Assembly (NCBI RefSeq): GCF_014596475.1
Contig: NZ_MECJ01000007.1
Span: 124,001 to 188,000 of the forward strand
Source of the DNA: Streptomyces sp. CBMA152
Lineage (GTDB): Bacteria > Actinomycetota > Actinomycetes > Streptomycetales > Streptomycetaceae
DNA length: 64,000 nt
Direction of reading: 5' to 3'
The translations under genes were made by a program, and so were the position numbers. The stretch's first letter is position 1, and the number at the start of each line of letters is the position of its first letter. Below the pieces are notes generated by a model. That model was given only the letters and a program-made list of their open reading frames with translations, was not told the DNA's origin and ran no database searches. Positions 53,938-63,745 of the stretch are shown here, in pieces.

Positions 53938-55608
53938 GTGAAGAGCAGCGGTCTGGATCACCCCACGCACACCACCGGCGCACACCGGGCGCACCGTCGT
54001 GCGCCCCGGACGTTGGCGCAGCGCCCGCCCGCGCGCTACGAGGCGTATCTCGACGGCCTGTTCACGTACTGCCTGTCCGTGCTCTGCGACCACGACGAGG
54101 CGGTGCACGTCCTCGGCGATGTGCTCGCGGTCTCCGAGCGGCAGCAGGCGCGCTGCCCCGAGCCGGAGGCCGAGTGCCGGGCCTGGCTGTACGCGCTGGC
54201 GCGCTGGTCGTGTCTGCGCAAGCTCGCCGAGCGCAAACGCGCGCGTAAGGGCGCCCACACCGGCCGCGCCGAGCCGTGCGAGCAGAGCACGGCCGTGGGC
54301 GTCTCCGCCGAGGAGGCCGAGCGGCGCCGTCGCGAACTGGCGCTGCTCGCCTGGCCCGAGGCCGCCGGCACCACGCCCGAGCAGCGCGAGGCCCTGGAGC
54401 TGGCCGTGCGCCATCAGCTCGGTCCGCGCGAGGTCGCCTCGGTGCTCGGCATGAACTACCCGGCCGCCCGCGAACTGCTCGCCGCCGGTGCCTGCGAGGT
54501 CGAGCGGACCCGGGCCGCGCTCGCCGTCGTCGAGACCGGCGGCTGCCCCTCGGTGGCCCGGCTCACCGGCGACCACCAGGTGCTGCTCTCGGCCGCCCTG
54601 CGCCGTGAGCTCGTACGGCATGTCGACGACTGCCCGCGCTGCCGCCGGGCCGCCGAGCGGGCGGGCGCCGCCGGGCCCTGGCCGGGCTCCTCGGTGACCC
54701 CGGCCGCCCTGCCGCTCGCCGAGGCGCCGCGCGCGGCCGCGTACACGGCGATGCTCCATGTGCCCAGGACCCGGGCGGGCGCGCCCCGCTTCGACCGGGC
54801 CGGGTTCCCGATGGATCCCAAGGACCGCGCGGCCCGCAGAGACCGTCTCCGCGCGCGTGCCGTGACGACCACGGTGGTGGCGACGGTCGTGGCGGCCCCC
54901 GCGTTCGCGCTCTGGGCGGCCTACCGGGGCGCCCCCGCGACCGGCGAGACCCGCGACGGCGCCAAGATCACCGCGAGCGAGGCCGACAGCCCCGGCGGCC
55001 TCGCGGAGACCCCGTACGAGCGCTACCAGAACGCGGGCAACGCGCGCGCCGAGCCCGACCCGCGCGTCAGCACGGGCAGCCACGCGCCCGCCGATGTCTC
55101 CGTCGAGGTGATCAGCACCGGCTCCACCCCGGCGGGCCCCGGCGAGCTCTCGGTCTCGGCCCGCTCGGCGGGCGGTACGACGGTGCTGACGATCACCGCG
55201 ACCGGTGGCTCGCCGGTGAAGTGGTCGCTGTGGACGGACGCGCCCTGGCTCACCTTCAGCCGTACGGCCGGGGTGCTGGCGCCGGGCGGAAACGTATCGG
55301 TGTACGTCGCCGTGAACCACGCGCGCGAGCCGCGCGGCTACTGGTCGGCCCGGCTGGGCGTGACGCCGTCGGGCGCGGTCGTGCGGATCACCGGGGAGGG
55401 CGCCTGGCCCACCCCGCCGTCCTCGCCGTCGTCCTCGGCCCCCGGGACGCCGTCGTCGCCGACCCGGCAGCCGCCGACGTCCCCGTCGCCGACCCCGACG
55501 TCCCACTCGCCCACGCCGAGCCCGCCGTCCCCGACCCCCTCGGCCCCGTCGTCACCGGCCTCGCCGAGCCTGTCGGACACGGCGTCGGCACCGCAGCCGT
55601 CGTCATGA
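53938..55608 (+). CDS. Sigma-like / zinc-motif / transmembrane / BACON-domain protein
   Basis: This predicted 556-residue protein has several parts. Residues 33-100 resemble a degenerate ECF sigma region 2 (YEAYLDGLFTYCLSVLCDHDEAVHVLGDVL), and 150-195 resemble region 4 (LELAVRHQLGPREVASVLGMNYPAARELLAAG). An anti-sigma-type zinc motif follows, His228-x3-Cys232-x2-Cys235 (HVDDCPRC). One membrane helix (about 309-327) leads to an extracytoplasmic BACON-like beta domain (about 400-485) and a Pro/Ser/Thr-rich tail. The GTG at 53938 is preferred; an upstream ATG at 53887 is in frame. No known function; it may sense the envelope. Confidence 0.75.
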   Translation: MKSSGLDHPTHTTGAHRAHRRAPRTLAQRPPARYEAYLDGLFTYCLSVLCDHDEAVHVLGDVLAVSERQQARCPEPEAECRAWLYALARWSCLRKLAERKRARKGAHTGRAEPCEQSTAVGVSAEEAERRRRELALLAWPEAAGTTPEQREALELAVRHQLGPREVASVLGMNYPAARELLAAGACEVERTRAALAVVETGGCPSVARLTGDHQVLLSAALRRELVRHVDDCPRCRRAAERAGAAGPWPGSSVTPAALPLAEAPRAAAYTAMLHVPRTRAGAPRFDRAGFPMDPKDRAARRDRLRARAVTTTVVATVVAAPAFALWAAYRGAPATGETRDGAKITASEADSPGGLAETPYERYQNAGNARAEPDPRVSTGSHAPADVSVEVISTGSTPAGPGELSVSARSAGGTTVLTITATGGSPVKWSLWTDAPWLTFSRTAGVLAPGGNVSVYVAVNHAREPRGYWSARLGVTPSGAVVRITGEGAWPTPPSSPSSSAPGTPSSPTRQPPTSPSPTPTSHSPTPSPPSPTPSAPSSPASPSLSDTASAPQPSS

Positions 55609-55631
55609 GCGGGCCCTTCAAGAGCCCTCCG

Positions 55632-56444
55632 TCAGCGCGCCGGGTCCGCCGGGTGCGGGGCCACCAGCGGCAGCGAGGACGCCAGGCGCGCCTCGCAGAG
55701 CCCCACCAGCACCTCGTACGCCTTCTTGCCCATCAGCTCGGTCAGCTCCGGCCGGTAGGTGACATAGACGGGCTCGCCCGCGCCGTGCGCCGAGGTCGCC
55801 GAGGTGCACCACCAGTGCAGGTCGTGGCCGCCCGGGCCCCAGCCGCGCCGGTCGTACTCGCCGATCGAGATCTGCAGCACGCGCGTGTCGTCCGGCCGGT
55901 CGATCCAGTCGTACGTACGGCGCACCGGCAGCTGCCAGCAGACGTCCGGCTTGGTCTCCAGCGGCTCCTTGCCCTCGCGCAGCGCCAGGATGTGCAGCGA
56001 GCAGCCCGCGCCGCCCTCGAAGCCGGGCCGGTTCTGGAAGATGCAGGAACCTTCCCACCTGCGGGTCTGGCGATCGCCGTCCTCGTCGACCTGCGTCCAG
56101 CCGCTCTCGGTGCCGATGTCGTGGAACTGCCACAGATCGGGCGTGAGCCGGGCCACGTTCTTCGCCACCCGCTTCTCGTCGTCCTCGTCCGAGAAGTGCG
56201 CGCCGAGCGTGCAGCAGCCGTCGTCGGCGCGGCCCGCCTGGATGCCCTGGCAGCCGCTGCCGAAGATGCAGGTCCACCGGGAGGTCAGCCAGGTCAGGTC
56301 GCAGCGGAAGATCTGCTCGTCGTCGGCGGGGTCCGGGAACTCGACCCACGCGCGCGGGAAGTCGACCCCCTGCTCGTCCGCTCGCTGCTTGGGGGTCTTG
56401 GGAGCCTTGGCTTTGCCCGGCTTCGCCTTTTTCGTCTTTGGCAC
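55632..56444 (-). CDS. conserved cysteine-rich cytoplasmic protein, function unknown
   Basis: This 270-residue protein has a Lys/Pro-rich start ([20 protein letters not shown]) and at least nine cysteines: [61 protein letters not shown]. This spacing suggests a metal or Fe-S cluster. [37 protein letters not shown] is conserved-looking. No catalytic family is recognised; some similar proteins are annotated only as DUFs. It is convergent with the BACON gene (23-bp gap) and divergent from ppx by 40 bp. Confidence 0.78.
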   Translation of the reverse strand: MPKTKKAKPGKAKAPKTPKQRADEQGVDFPRAWVEFPDPADDEQIFRCDLTWLTSRWTCIFGSGCQGIQAGRADDGCCTLGAHFSDEDDEKRVAKNVARLTPDLWQFHDIGTESGWTQVDEDGDRQTRRWEGSCIFQNRPGFEGGAGCSLHILALREGKEPLETKPDVCWQLPVRRTYDWIDRPDDTRVLQISIGEYDRRGWGPGGHDLHWWCTSATSAHGAGEPVYVTYRPELTELMGKKAYEVLVGLCEARLASSLPLVAPHPADPAR

Positions 56445-56484
56445 GGGACAAGCGTATGTCCGCGACGGCAGTAGCGTTCAGCCC

Positions 56485-57417
56485 ATGAGACTCGGAGTCC
56501 TCGATGTGGGGTCGAATACGGTTCACCTGCTGGTGGTGGACGCGCACGCCGGTGGCGCGCCGCTGCCCGCGTACTCGCACAAGGCCGAGCTGAGGCTCGC
56601 CGAACTCCTCGACGAGGACGGTGCGATCGGACCGGAGGGCGTCGACCGGCTGGTGGCCACGATCAGTGGCGCGCTGCTCGCGGCCGAGGACAAGGGTGTC
56701 GAGGAGCTGCTGCCGTTCGCCACCTCGGCGGTGCGCGAGGCCAGCAACGCGGACCAGGTGCTGGCCCGGGTCAAGGAGGAGACCGGCGTCGACCTCGGGG
56801 TCCTGTCGGGCGAGGAGGAGGCCCGCCTCACGTTTCTGGCGGCCCGCCGCTGGTACGGCTGGTCGGCCGGGAAACTGCTGCTCCTGGACATCGGCGGCGG
56901 CTCTCTTGAGGTCGCGTACGGCATCGACGAGGAGCCCGACGCGGCCGTCTCGCTGCCGCTGGGCGCAGGCCGTCTGACCGCCGCCTGGCTGCCGGGCGAC
57001 CCGCCGGACGCCTCCGACGTACGGGCGCTGCGCCGCCACGTACGCGCGCAGATCGCCCGTACCGTCGGCGAGTTCATCCGCTCCGGCACGCCCGACCACG
57101 TGGTCGCCACCTCCAAGACGTTCAAGCAGCTCGCCCGGATCGCGGGCGCCGCCCGCTCGACCGAGGGCGTGTACGTCCAGCGCACCCTGAGCCGCAAGGC
57201 GCTTGAGGAGTGGGTGCCCAAGCTCGCCGGGATGACCGCCGAGCAGCGCGCCACGCTGCCGGGCGTCTCCGAGGGCCGCTCGCGCCAGCTGCTCGCGGGC
57301 GCGCTCGTGGCCGAGGGCGCGATGGACCTGTTCGGGGTGGAGGAGCTGGAGATCTGCCCGTGGGCGCTGCGCGAGGGCGTCATCCTGCGGCATCTGGACC
57401 AGCTGCCGGTGGGGTGA
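56485..57417 (+). CDS. Ppx/GppA-family exopolyphosphatase/guanosine pentaphosphatase
   Basis: This 310-residue ASKHA-fold phosphatase starts [19 protein letters not shown] (phosphate-1 site), has [23 protein letters not shown], the [13 protein letters not shown] segment with the catalytic Glu region, and [15 protein letters not shown] (phosphate-2 site). Single-domain length matches actinobacterial Ppx1/Ppx2-like proteins, which act on short polyphosphate or pppGpp. The ATG at 56485 is next to the divergent Cys-rich gene. It is followed by a TIM-barrel gene on the same strand after 127 bp. Confidence 0.92.
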   Translation: MRLGVLDVGSNTVHLLVVDAHAGGAPLPAYSHKAELRLAELLDEDGAIGPEGVDRLVATISGALLAAEDKGVEELLPFATSAVREASNADQVLARVKEETGVDLGVLSGEEEARLTFLAARRWYGWSAGKLLLLDIGGGSLEVAYGIDEEPDAAVSLPLGAGRLTAAWLPGDPPDASDVRALRRHVRAQIARTVGEFIRSGTPDHVVATSKTFKQLARIAGAARSTEGVYVQRTLSRKALEEWVPKLAGMTAEQRATLPGVSEGRSRQLLAGALVAEGAMDLFGVEELEICPWALREGVILRHLDQLPVG

Positions 57418-57544
57418 GGCGGGCCGGGCGCGGGGCGTGACACAGGGCCGTGACAAGGGCTCCCGCAGGGCCCCGCGCGGCAGGTTCCGGCCAAGGCGGC
57501 GGTCCCCTCGCGGCCCCTCTTGTGGGTGCCCGTACGCTGTCTCC

Positions 57545-58360
57545 GTGGCAGAACCAGTAGTGCGCATCCCGGATGCGAAGGTCGCCCTGTCGACGGCTTC
57601 GGTCTATCCGGAGTCGACGGCGACGGCCTTCGAGATCGCCGCGCGCCTGGGGTACGACGGTGTCGAGGTCATGGTCTGGACCGACCCCGTCAGCCAGGAC
57701 ATCGACGCGCTGCGTCGGCTGTCGGACTACCACCAGGTGCCGATCCTGGCCGTTCACGCCCCCTGTCTGCTGATCACCCAGCGGGTCTGGTCGACCGACC
57801 CGTGGGTGAAGCTCCAGCGCGCGAGAGCCGCGGCCGAGAAGCTGGGCGCGTCCACCGTGGTGGTGCATCCGCCGTTCCGCTGGCAGCGCCAGTACGCGCG
57901 CGACTTCGTCACCGGCATCTGGCGGATGGCCGACGAGACGGACGTGCGATTCGCCGTCGAGAACATGTACCCGTGGCGCTACCGCGACCGCGAGATGCTG
58001 GCGTACGCCCCCGACTGGGACGTCACCAAGGACGACTACCGGCACTTCACGGTCGACCTCTCGCACGCCGCGACCGCCCGTACCGACGCCATGGCGCTCG
58101 TCGACCGGATGGGCGACCGGCTCGCCCATGTCCACCTCGCCGACGGCAAGGGTTCGGCCAAGGACGAGCACCTGGTCCCGGGCCGGGGCAACCAGCCGTG
58201 CGCCGAGCTCCTGGAGGGCCTGGCCCGTACCGGCTTCGACGGTCACGTCGTCATCGAGGTCAACACCCGCCGGGCCATGTCGGCCGCCGAACGCGAGGCC
58301 GACCTCGCCGAGGCGCTGGCCTTCACCCGGCTGCACCTCGCCTCCAAGGTGCGCCGGTGA
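57545..58360 (+). CDS. sugar phosphate isomerase/epimerase (AP endonuclease family 2-type TIM barrel)
   Basis: This is a 271-residue TIM barrel with [33 protein letters not shown] at the start. Metal-site segments are [46 protein letters not shown] and [10 protein letters not shown], with the family His/Glu/Asp ligands. Members are isomerases or epimerases of sugars and inositols; the substrate is unknown. The GTG at 57545 is chosen; the upstream frame is mostly basic and GC-driven. The stop overlaps the tetR start by 4 bp (GTGA). Confidence 0.88.
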   Translation: MAEPVVRIPDAKVALSTASVYPESTATAFEIAARLGYDGVEVMVWTDPVSQDIDALRRLSDYHQVPILAVHAPCLLITQRVWSTDPWVKLQRARAAAEKLGASTVVVHPPFRWQRQYARDFVTGIWRMADETDVRFAVENMYPWRYRDREMLAYAPDWDVTKDDYRHFTVDLSHAATARTDAMALVDRMGDRLAHVHLADGKGSAKDEHLVPGRGNQPCAELLEGLARTGFDGHVVIEVNTRRAMSAAEREADLAEALAFTRLHLASKVRR

Positions 58361-58977
58361 CCTCCGAGGCCCCCGCCCCGCGCCGCCGGGGCCGCCCCCC
58401 GCGCGCGCAGGCCGAGGCAGGGCCGGGCGCGCGCGAGCGGATCCTGGAGGCGGCCCGCGCGGAGTTCGCGCAGCGCGGTTACGACAAGACGTCCGTACGC
58501 GGCATCGCCAAGGCGGCCGATGTCGACGCGGCGCTCGTCCACCACTACTTCGGCACCAAGGACGAGGTGTTCGAGGCGGCGGTCGAGATGACCCTGGAGC
58601 CGGTCCAGCTGGTGCCGCTGATCCTCGGCGCCGAGGACGACATCGACGGCGTCGGCGAACGCCTGGCCCGCTACTTCATCGGCGTCTGGGAGAACCCCGC
58701 CACGCGCGCGCAGCTACTGGCCGTCTTCCGCTCGGCCCTCACCCACGAGGCCGCGGCGAAGGTGCTGCGCGCGTTCGTGCTGCGGCGGGTCCTGGAGCGG
58801 GTGGCGGCGGACCTGAAGGTCCCCGACGCCCGCCTGCGCGCGGAACTCGCCGCGTCGCAGATGGTCGGCATCGCGGTCCTGCGCTACGTGATCAAGGTCG
58901 AGCCCCTGGCGTCGGCGGACCCGGAGGAGATCGTACGGATGGTGGCGCCTACGTTGCAGCGATACCTCACTGCGTAG
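58357..58977 (+). CDS. TetR-family transcriptional regulator
   Basis: This 206-residue regulator begins with a Pro/Arg-rich stretch ([14 protein letters not shown]), then the [51 protein letters not shown], and a TetR_C-type helical domain. It is translationally coupled to the isomerase gene (4-bp overlap), so it probably regulates that operon or ilvD downstream; the target is not shown. A repeat copy lies between it and ilvD. Confidence 0.92.
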   Translation: MTSEAPAPRRRGRPPRAQAEAGPGARERILEAARAEFAQRGYDKTSVRGIAKAADVDAALVHHYFGTKDEVFEAAVEMTLEPVQLVPLILGAEDDIDGVGERLARYFIGVWENPATRAQLLAVFRSALTHEAAAKVLRAFVLRRVLERVAADLKVPDARLRAELAASQMVGIAVLRYVIKVEPLASADPEEIVRMVAPTLQRYLTA

Positions 58978-59061
58978 CTGCGGGCATGCGTGCCGCTAGG
59001 GGCGGCACGGGTGGGCGCAGCGGCACCCCGTCCCCGCCGGGCTGCGCACCCCCTGCTTGGA

Positions 59062-59165
59062 CCCCCACCCCGCCCCTTCCCGAAAGCCTCCGGCGGGTGT
59101 TGTTCGTCTGCGGACCGTGCTGGCTTGCTCGCGCAGTTCCCCGCGCCCCTGGCAGGGGCGCGGCG
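59062..59165. repeat. Interspersed palindromic repeat, copy G (half element)
   Basis: The core (59131-59150) is preceded by ccccaccccgccccttcccgaaa (59064 onward) and gtctgcggaccgtgctggcttgctc. Only a vestigial inverted core (ggcaggggcgcgg) follows. It lies in the 273-bp codirectional gap between tetR and ilvD; the rest (58978-59061 and 59166-59250) shows no gene, and the latter should hold the ilvD promoter. Confidence 0.85.
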
Positions 59166-59250
59166 TCCCGCGATCCGGACGGGGTGTCCAGATCTTGGAG
59201 GCGGGGCGTAGGCTCGAAGTGGTCCTACCCCAATGAGGAGACGAGCGACA

Positions 59251-61101
59251 ATGCCCGAGCTGAGGTCCCGCACCGTCACCCACGGCCGCAACATGGCCGG
59301 CGCCCGCGCCCTGATGCGTGCCTCGGGCGTAGCAGGCGCGGACATCGGCAAGCCGATCATCGCGGTGGCGAACAGCTTCACCGAGTTCGTCCCCGGGCAC
59401 ACCCACCTCGCCCCCGTCGGCCGCATCGTCTCCGACGCGATCCTGGCGGCCGGAGCCGTGCCCCGCGAGTTCAACACCATCGCGGTCGACGACGGCATCG
59501 CGATGGGCCACGGCGGCATGCTCTACAGCCTCCCCTCCCGCGACCTGATCGCGGACAGCGTGGAGTACATGGTCGAGGCGCACTGCGCGGACGCGCTGAT
59601 CTGCATCTCCAACTGCGACAAGATCACCCCGGGCATGCTGATGGCCGCGATGCGCCTCAACATCCCGGCCGTCTTCGTCTCCGGCGGCCCGATGGAGGCC
59701 GGCCAGGCCACCCTCGTCGACGGCACCGTCCGCAAGCTCGACCTGATCAACGCGATCAGCGACGCGGTCAACGAGAACGTCTCGGACGAGGACATCCTCC
59801 GTATCGAGGAGAACGCCTGCCCCACCTGCGGCAGCTGTTCCGGCATGTTCACCGCCAACTCGATGAACTGCCTCACCGAGGCCATCGGCCTGAGCCTGCC
59901 CGGCAACGGCTCGGTCCTGGCCACCCACACCGCCCGCCGCGCCCTGTACGAGAACGCGGCCCGCACGGTCGTCGACATCACCAAGCGGTACTACGAGGAC
60001 GACGACGCGTCCGTGCTGCCGCGCTCCATCGCCACGCGCGCGGCGTTCGAGAACGCGATGGCGCTCGACATCGCCATGGGCGGCTCCACCAACACGATCC
60101 TGCACCTGCTGGCCGCCGCGCAGGAGGCCGAGCTGGAGTACGACCTCAAGGACATCGACGCGGTCTCGCGCCGGGTCCCGTGCCTGGCCAAGGTCGCGCC
60201 CAACGTGGCGCCCTCGACCACGTACTACATGGAGGACGTGCACCGCGCGGGCGGCATCCCCGCCATCCTCGGCGAGCTCTACCGCGCGGGCCTGCTCAAC
60301 GAGGACGTCCACACCGTCCACTCCCGCTCCATCAAGGAGTGGCTGGACGCGTGGGACGTGCGCGGCGGGTCGGCCACGCCCGAGTCCGTCGACCTGTGGC
60401 ACGCGGCCCCCGGCTGCGAGCGCTCGGCGACCGCGTTCTCCCAGTCCAAGCGCTGGGACACGCTCGACACGGACGCGGCGAACGGCTGCATCCGCGACGC
60501 GGCCCACGCGTACTCGAAGGACGGCGGGCTCGCGGTCCTTCGCGGCAACCTCGCCGAGGACGGGTGTGTCGTGAAGACGGCCGGCGTCGACGAGTCGATC
60601 TGGACCTTCGAGGGTCCGGCGGTCGTCTGCGAGTCGCAGGACGAGGCGGTCGACAAGATCCTCCGCAAGGAGGTCAAGGAGGGCGACGTGGTCGTCATCC
60701 GTTACGAGGGCCCCAAGGGCGGGCCCGGCATGCAGGAGATGCTGTACCCGACGTCGTTCCTGAAGGGCCGGGGCCTCGGCAAGTCCTGCGCGCTGGTGAC
60801 GGACGGGCGCTTCTCCGGCGGTACGTCGGGTCTGTCGATCGGCCATGCCTCGCCCGAGGCGGCGTCGGGCGGCACGATCGCGCTCGTCGAGGACGGCGAC
60901 CGCATCCGCATCGACATCCCGAGCCGCTCGATCGAACTCCTCGTCCCGGAGGCCGAGTTGACGGCCCGTCGGGAGGCGCTTGGCGGGGTGTACGCCCCGA
61001 AGTCCCGCGAGCGGAAGGTGTCGGCGGCGTTGCGGGCGTACGCGGCGATGGCGACCAGCGCGGACAGGGGCGCGGTCCGGGACGTGTCCAAACTGGGCTG
61101 A
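59251..61101 (+). CDS. ilvD: dihydroxy-acid dehydratase
   Basis: This 616-residue Fe-S dehydratase makes the 2-keto acids for valine, leucine and isoleucine. Visible cluster and magnesium sites are [35 protein letters not shown] (Cys122) and [15 protein letters not shown] (Cys190, Cys193, Cys196), plus [17 protein letters not shown] near the C-terminus. The first loop has Ser rather than Cys before FTEFVPGH, as in E. coli IlvD. The ATG at 59251 has GAGGAG 10 bases upstream. Confidence 0.97.
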   Translation: MPELRSRTVTHGRNMAGARALMRASGVAGADIGKPIIAVANSFTEFVPGHTHLAPVGRIVSDAILAAGAVPREFNTIAVDDGIAMGHGGMLYSLPSRDLIADSVEYMVEAHCADALICISNCDKITPGMLMAAMRLNIPAVFVSGGPMEAGQATLVDGTVRKLDLINAISDAVNENVSDEDILRIEENACPTCGSCSGMFTANSMNCLTEAIGLSLPGNGSVLATHTARRALYENAARTVVDITKRYYEDDDASVLPRSIATRAAFENAMALDIAMGGSTNTILHLLAAAQEAELEYDLKDIDAVSRRVPCLAKVAPNVAPSTTYYMEDVHRAGGIPAILGELYRAGLLNEDVHTVHSRSIKEWLDAWDVRGGSATPESVDLWHAAPGCERSATAFSQSKRWDTLDTDAANGCIRDAAHAYSKDGGLAVLRGNLAEDGCVVKTAGVDESIWTFEGPAVVCESQDEAVDKILRKEVKEGDVVVIRYEGPKGGPGMQEMLYPTSFLKGRGLGKSCALVTDGRFSGGTSGLSIGHASPEAASGGTIALVEDGDRIRIDIPSRSIELLVPEAELTARREALGGVYAPKSRERKVSAALRAYAAMATSADRGAVRDVSKLG

Positions 61102-61140
61102 GCCCCCACTGGCCCCGCCCCGGCCCACGCCGGGTTGATT

Positions 61141-61345
61141 CCCCACCCCGCCCCTTCCCGAGACTCTCCGAGGGATCTCGGGCGGGTGCGGACCGTGCTG
61201 GGTTGCTCGCGCAGTTCCCCGCGCCCCTTAATGCGCCCGAAGGGCGCTCCTAGGGGCGCGGGGAACTGCGCGACAAGCCCCCACCGGCGGTCAGCCGACG
61301 AACCCGGCCGCCCGCCCAGGGCTTTCGGGAAGGGGCGGGGTGGGG
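61141..61345. repeat. Interspersed palindromic repeat, copy H (complete 205-bp element)
   Basis: Perfect 20-bp terminal inverted repeats: CCCCACCCCGCCCCTTCCCG (61141-61160) and its exact reverse complement (61326-61345). The core pair (61209-61228 and 61252-61271) is also a perfect inverted repeat with a 23-base loop. Intervening modules are gtgcggaccgtgctgggttgctc on the left and acaagcccccaccggcgg on the right. It sits between convergent ilvD and the kinase gene and fills most of the 267-bp gap; it is probably a complete founder-type copy. Confidence 0.93.
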
Positions 61346-61368
61346 AAGTTCCCAGCGGGTCCCGACCC

Positions 61369-63597
61369 TCACCCCCGCGACAGCGCCGCCGCCTCCACCC
61401 CGAACACCGAGCCGTCCGGCGCGCTTGCGTACACCACGGACCCGCCAAGGACCGGCGACGGCAGGCTGGGCGTGAACGTGTTCGGCCCGCCCGGCATGCG
61501 CGGATCCGTCTGCCCCACCAGCACACCCCGAGCCGCGTCCACCGCCAGCAACCGCCCGTCCGCGCCGGTGACGTACACCCGGCCCCCACCCGCGACGGGT
61601 CGCGACGCACGGGCCGCACCCGTCTCAAGGCGCCACCGCTGCACCCCTGAACGCGCATCCACCGCGAGCAGAGAACCACCCGCCCCGAACACGTACACCG
61701 TGTCCCCGTCGACACCCGCCTGCGCCTGGTCCAAAGGCGCGGCGAGCGCGGTGCGGCGGACGGCACGCGTGGCGGTGTCCAGGCGTACGACCGCCGTCGT
61801 ATAGCTGTCCGCGTCCGCCGCCAGCAGCGACAGAGCGGACCCCGACGCCCCCACCGGCCCCAACGCCCCCGACAGCCGCTTGGTCCACAACACCTTGCCG
61901 GTGGTCGGCGAAACCGCCGTGACCAGCGACGACGCCGCGTCCTCGGACACCGCGACGGCGTACAGCGCGGCCCCGCCCGGAGCCGAGACCCACTGCGCGG
62001 TCGCGGCGGCGGGACGCCCGCGCCAGCGGTCCTTGCCGGTGGCGCTGTCCAGGCACCGCACCTCGCCGGAGCCGGTGCCGGAGCCCGTGCCGGTGAACAG
62101 GACGGATGTGTCATCGATACGTACGGACGCGTGCGCGGGCACCGGACGGCTCCAGCGCACCGCACCCGTCGCCGGGTCGAGCGCGTCCAGGCGCCCCGCG
62201 CCCGGCGGGACGACCAGGACCAGGCCGCCGGAGAACCGCGGCTCCCCGTCGTCGGACACCCGCCCCCCGACGCCCCGCGCCTTCACCGACCACATGACCC
62301 GCCCGTCGGACGGATCGAGCCGGGCCGCCGTCACCCCGGGCGCGGCGCAGTAGAGGGCGGTCCCGGCGAGCGAGCAGGCCGGGGTGCGGTTCCCGCCCGC
62401 GCCACCCGGCAGCCGCACCGCCCACGGCTTGAACGCCGGTGCGCGATGGGCCTCGTCGCCCACGGTGGGCGACGATGACCCGGAGTCCCCCGAAGACCAG
62501 GCCCGTACGCCCAGTACACTGCCCGTGACCACCGCCACCAGCGCGACCGCGGCACCCGCCCACCGGGCCCCGCGGCGCAACGGCCGCGGCGCCGACGGGA
62601 CCTGCGCGGCCCGCTGGTGGGTGGGGACGTCGGAGGAGGACCCGTCACCGGAGTCGTCGGCAGCGGGCCAGGGCCGCCCCAGAGGCTTCTCCGGCGGCAC
62701 CTTCTCCACCGGATTCCGGAACCGCTGCGTCGGGATGAACGCCTCCGTCCCGTACGCCGCCGACCGCAGCTCCGCCATCAGCTCGTCCGGAGTCGGCCGG
62801 TCCGCGGGCTTCTTGGCGAGACAGCTCTGCAGCAGCGGTACGAGATCGGCGGGCACCCCGGTCAAGTCCGGCTCGTTGTGGACGACTTGGTACGCCACGA
62901 TGTAGTGGCTCTCCGAGTCGAACGGCCCGTTCCCGGTCGCCGCGTGCACCAGGACCGCGCCCATCGCGAACACATCGGCGGCGGGCCCGACCTCGCGCGG
63001 CGTCTGGAACTGCTCCGGCGCCATGAACGGCGGCGTGCCGATCAGCTTCCCCGTCTCGGTCCGTAGATCACTGTCGTACGGACGGGAGATGCCGAAGTCG
63101 ATGACCTTCGGCCCGTCGGCGGCGAGCAGCACATTGCTCGGCTTGAGATCGCGGTGCACGACCCCGGCCCGATGGATGTCCCGCAGGGCCTCGGCGAGCC
63201 CGGCCCCGAGCCGCCGCACCTGCGACGGATCGAGCGGCCCGTTCCGCTTGACCTCCTCGGCGAGGGTCGGCCCCGGAATGTAGAGCGTCGCCATCCAAGG
63301 CCGCTCGGCCGTCGGATCGGCGTCGACGACGGACGCGGTGAACGCCCCGCTCACCCGCCGCGCGGCCGACACCTCCTGCCGGAACCGCGCCCTGAACTCC
63401 GGGTCCTTGGCATGCTCGGCGTGCACGACCTTGACGGCGAGGCGCAGCCCTGAGGCGGACGCGGCGAGACGCACCACACCCATGCCGCCGGAGCCGAGCG
63501 TCGACTCCAGCAGATACTGCCCGGCGTACTCCGGATGCCCGGAGCGCCCCGGATGTTCCGCTTCCGGCCCCGGCCCCGTGCTGCGCAGCGGCGGCAT
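61369..63597 (-). CDS. Ser/Thr protein kinase with extracytoplasmic PQQ-type beta-propeller sensor
   Basis: This is a 742-residue membrane kinase. The PknB-type domain (about 25-290) has LGSGGMGVV (34-42), Lys56 (AVKVV), HRDLKPSN (148-155) and DFG (167-169), so it looks active. A Pro/Ser-rich juxtamembrane segment precedes one transmembrane helix (about 345-368). The outer domain (about 390-740) has repeated WxV/W-R-type PQQ blades (DPSDGRVMWSV, DPATGAVRWSR, SATGKDRWRG, SPTTGKVLWTK, DARSGVQRWRLE, DAARGVLVGQ). It resembles PQQ-repeat PknD-like receptors. Ligand unknown. Confidence 0.92.
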   Translation of the reverse strand: MPPLRSTGPGPEAEHPGRSGHPEYAGQYLLESTLGSGGMGVVRLAASASGLRLAVKVVHAEHAKDPEFRARFRQEVSAARRVSGAFTASVVDADPTAERPWMATLYIPGPTLAEEVKRNGPLDPSQVRRLGAGLAEALRDIHRAGVVHRDLKPSNVLLAADGPKVIDFGISRPYDSDLRTETGKLIGTPPFMAPEQFQTPREVGPAADVFAMGAVLVHAATGNGPFDSESHYIVAYQVVHNEPDLTGVPADLVPLLQSCLAKKPADRPTPDELMAELRSAAYGTEAFIPTQRFRNPVEKVPPEKPLGRPWPAADDSGDGSSSDVPTHQRAAQVPSAPRPLRRGARWAGAAVALVAVVTGSVLGVRAWSSGDSGSSSPTVGDEAHRAPAFKPWAVRLPGGAGGNRTPACSLAGTALYCAAPGVTAARLDPSDGRVMWSVKARGVGGRVSDDGEPRFSGGLVLVVPPGAGRLDALDPATGAVRWSRPVPAHASVRIDDTSVLFTGTGSGTGSGEVRCLDSATGKDRWRGRPAAATAQWVSAPGGAALYAVAVSEDAASSLVTAVSPTTGKVLWTKRLSGALGPVGASGSALSLLAADADSYTTAVVRLDTATRAVRRTALAAPLDQAQAGVDGDTVYVFGAGGSLLAVDARSGVQRWRLETGAARASRPVAGGGRVYVTGADGRLLAVDAARGVLVGQTDPRMPGGPNTFTPSLPSPVLGGSVVYASAPDGSVFGVEAAALSRG

Positions 63598-63620
63598 CGC
63601 CCACCCCCGTGTGTTCGTCC

Positions 63621-63710
63621 CCGAGCGCGACGCTCGGAGCCTAGTCGATGATGCGTACGAGTCCCGAAGGGCTTGCTAGCCTGCGGGTCGCGTGCGGGGT
63701 GCGTACGCAC
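63621..63710. promoter_or_regulatory. Two palindromes in the divergent kinase/SH3 promoter region
   Basis: CCGAGCG-CGA-CGCTCGG (63621-63637) and GTGCGTACGCAC (63699-63710) are perfect. The 148-bp gap between the divergent start codons contains no gene and must hold both promoters. Confidence 0.5.
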
Positions 63711-63745
63711 AGTGACGCCTGTGGGCGCCGATGGGGGAGATGCAG

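Noticed and set aside
58128..61253. A 1041-codon plus-strand frame overlapping the isomerase, tetR and ilvD in another frame
   Set aside because: It is Arg/Pro/Gly/His-rich without domains, covers a repeat element and is out of frame with ilvD, whose motifs are unmistakable.
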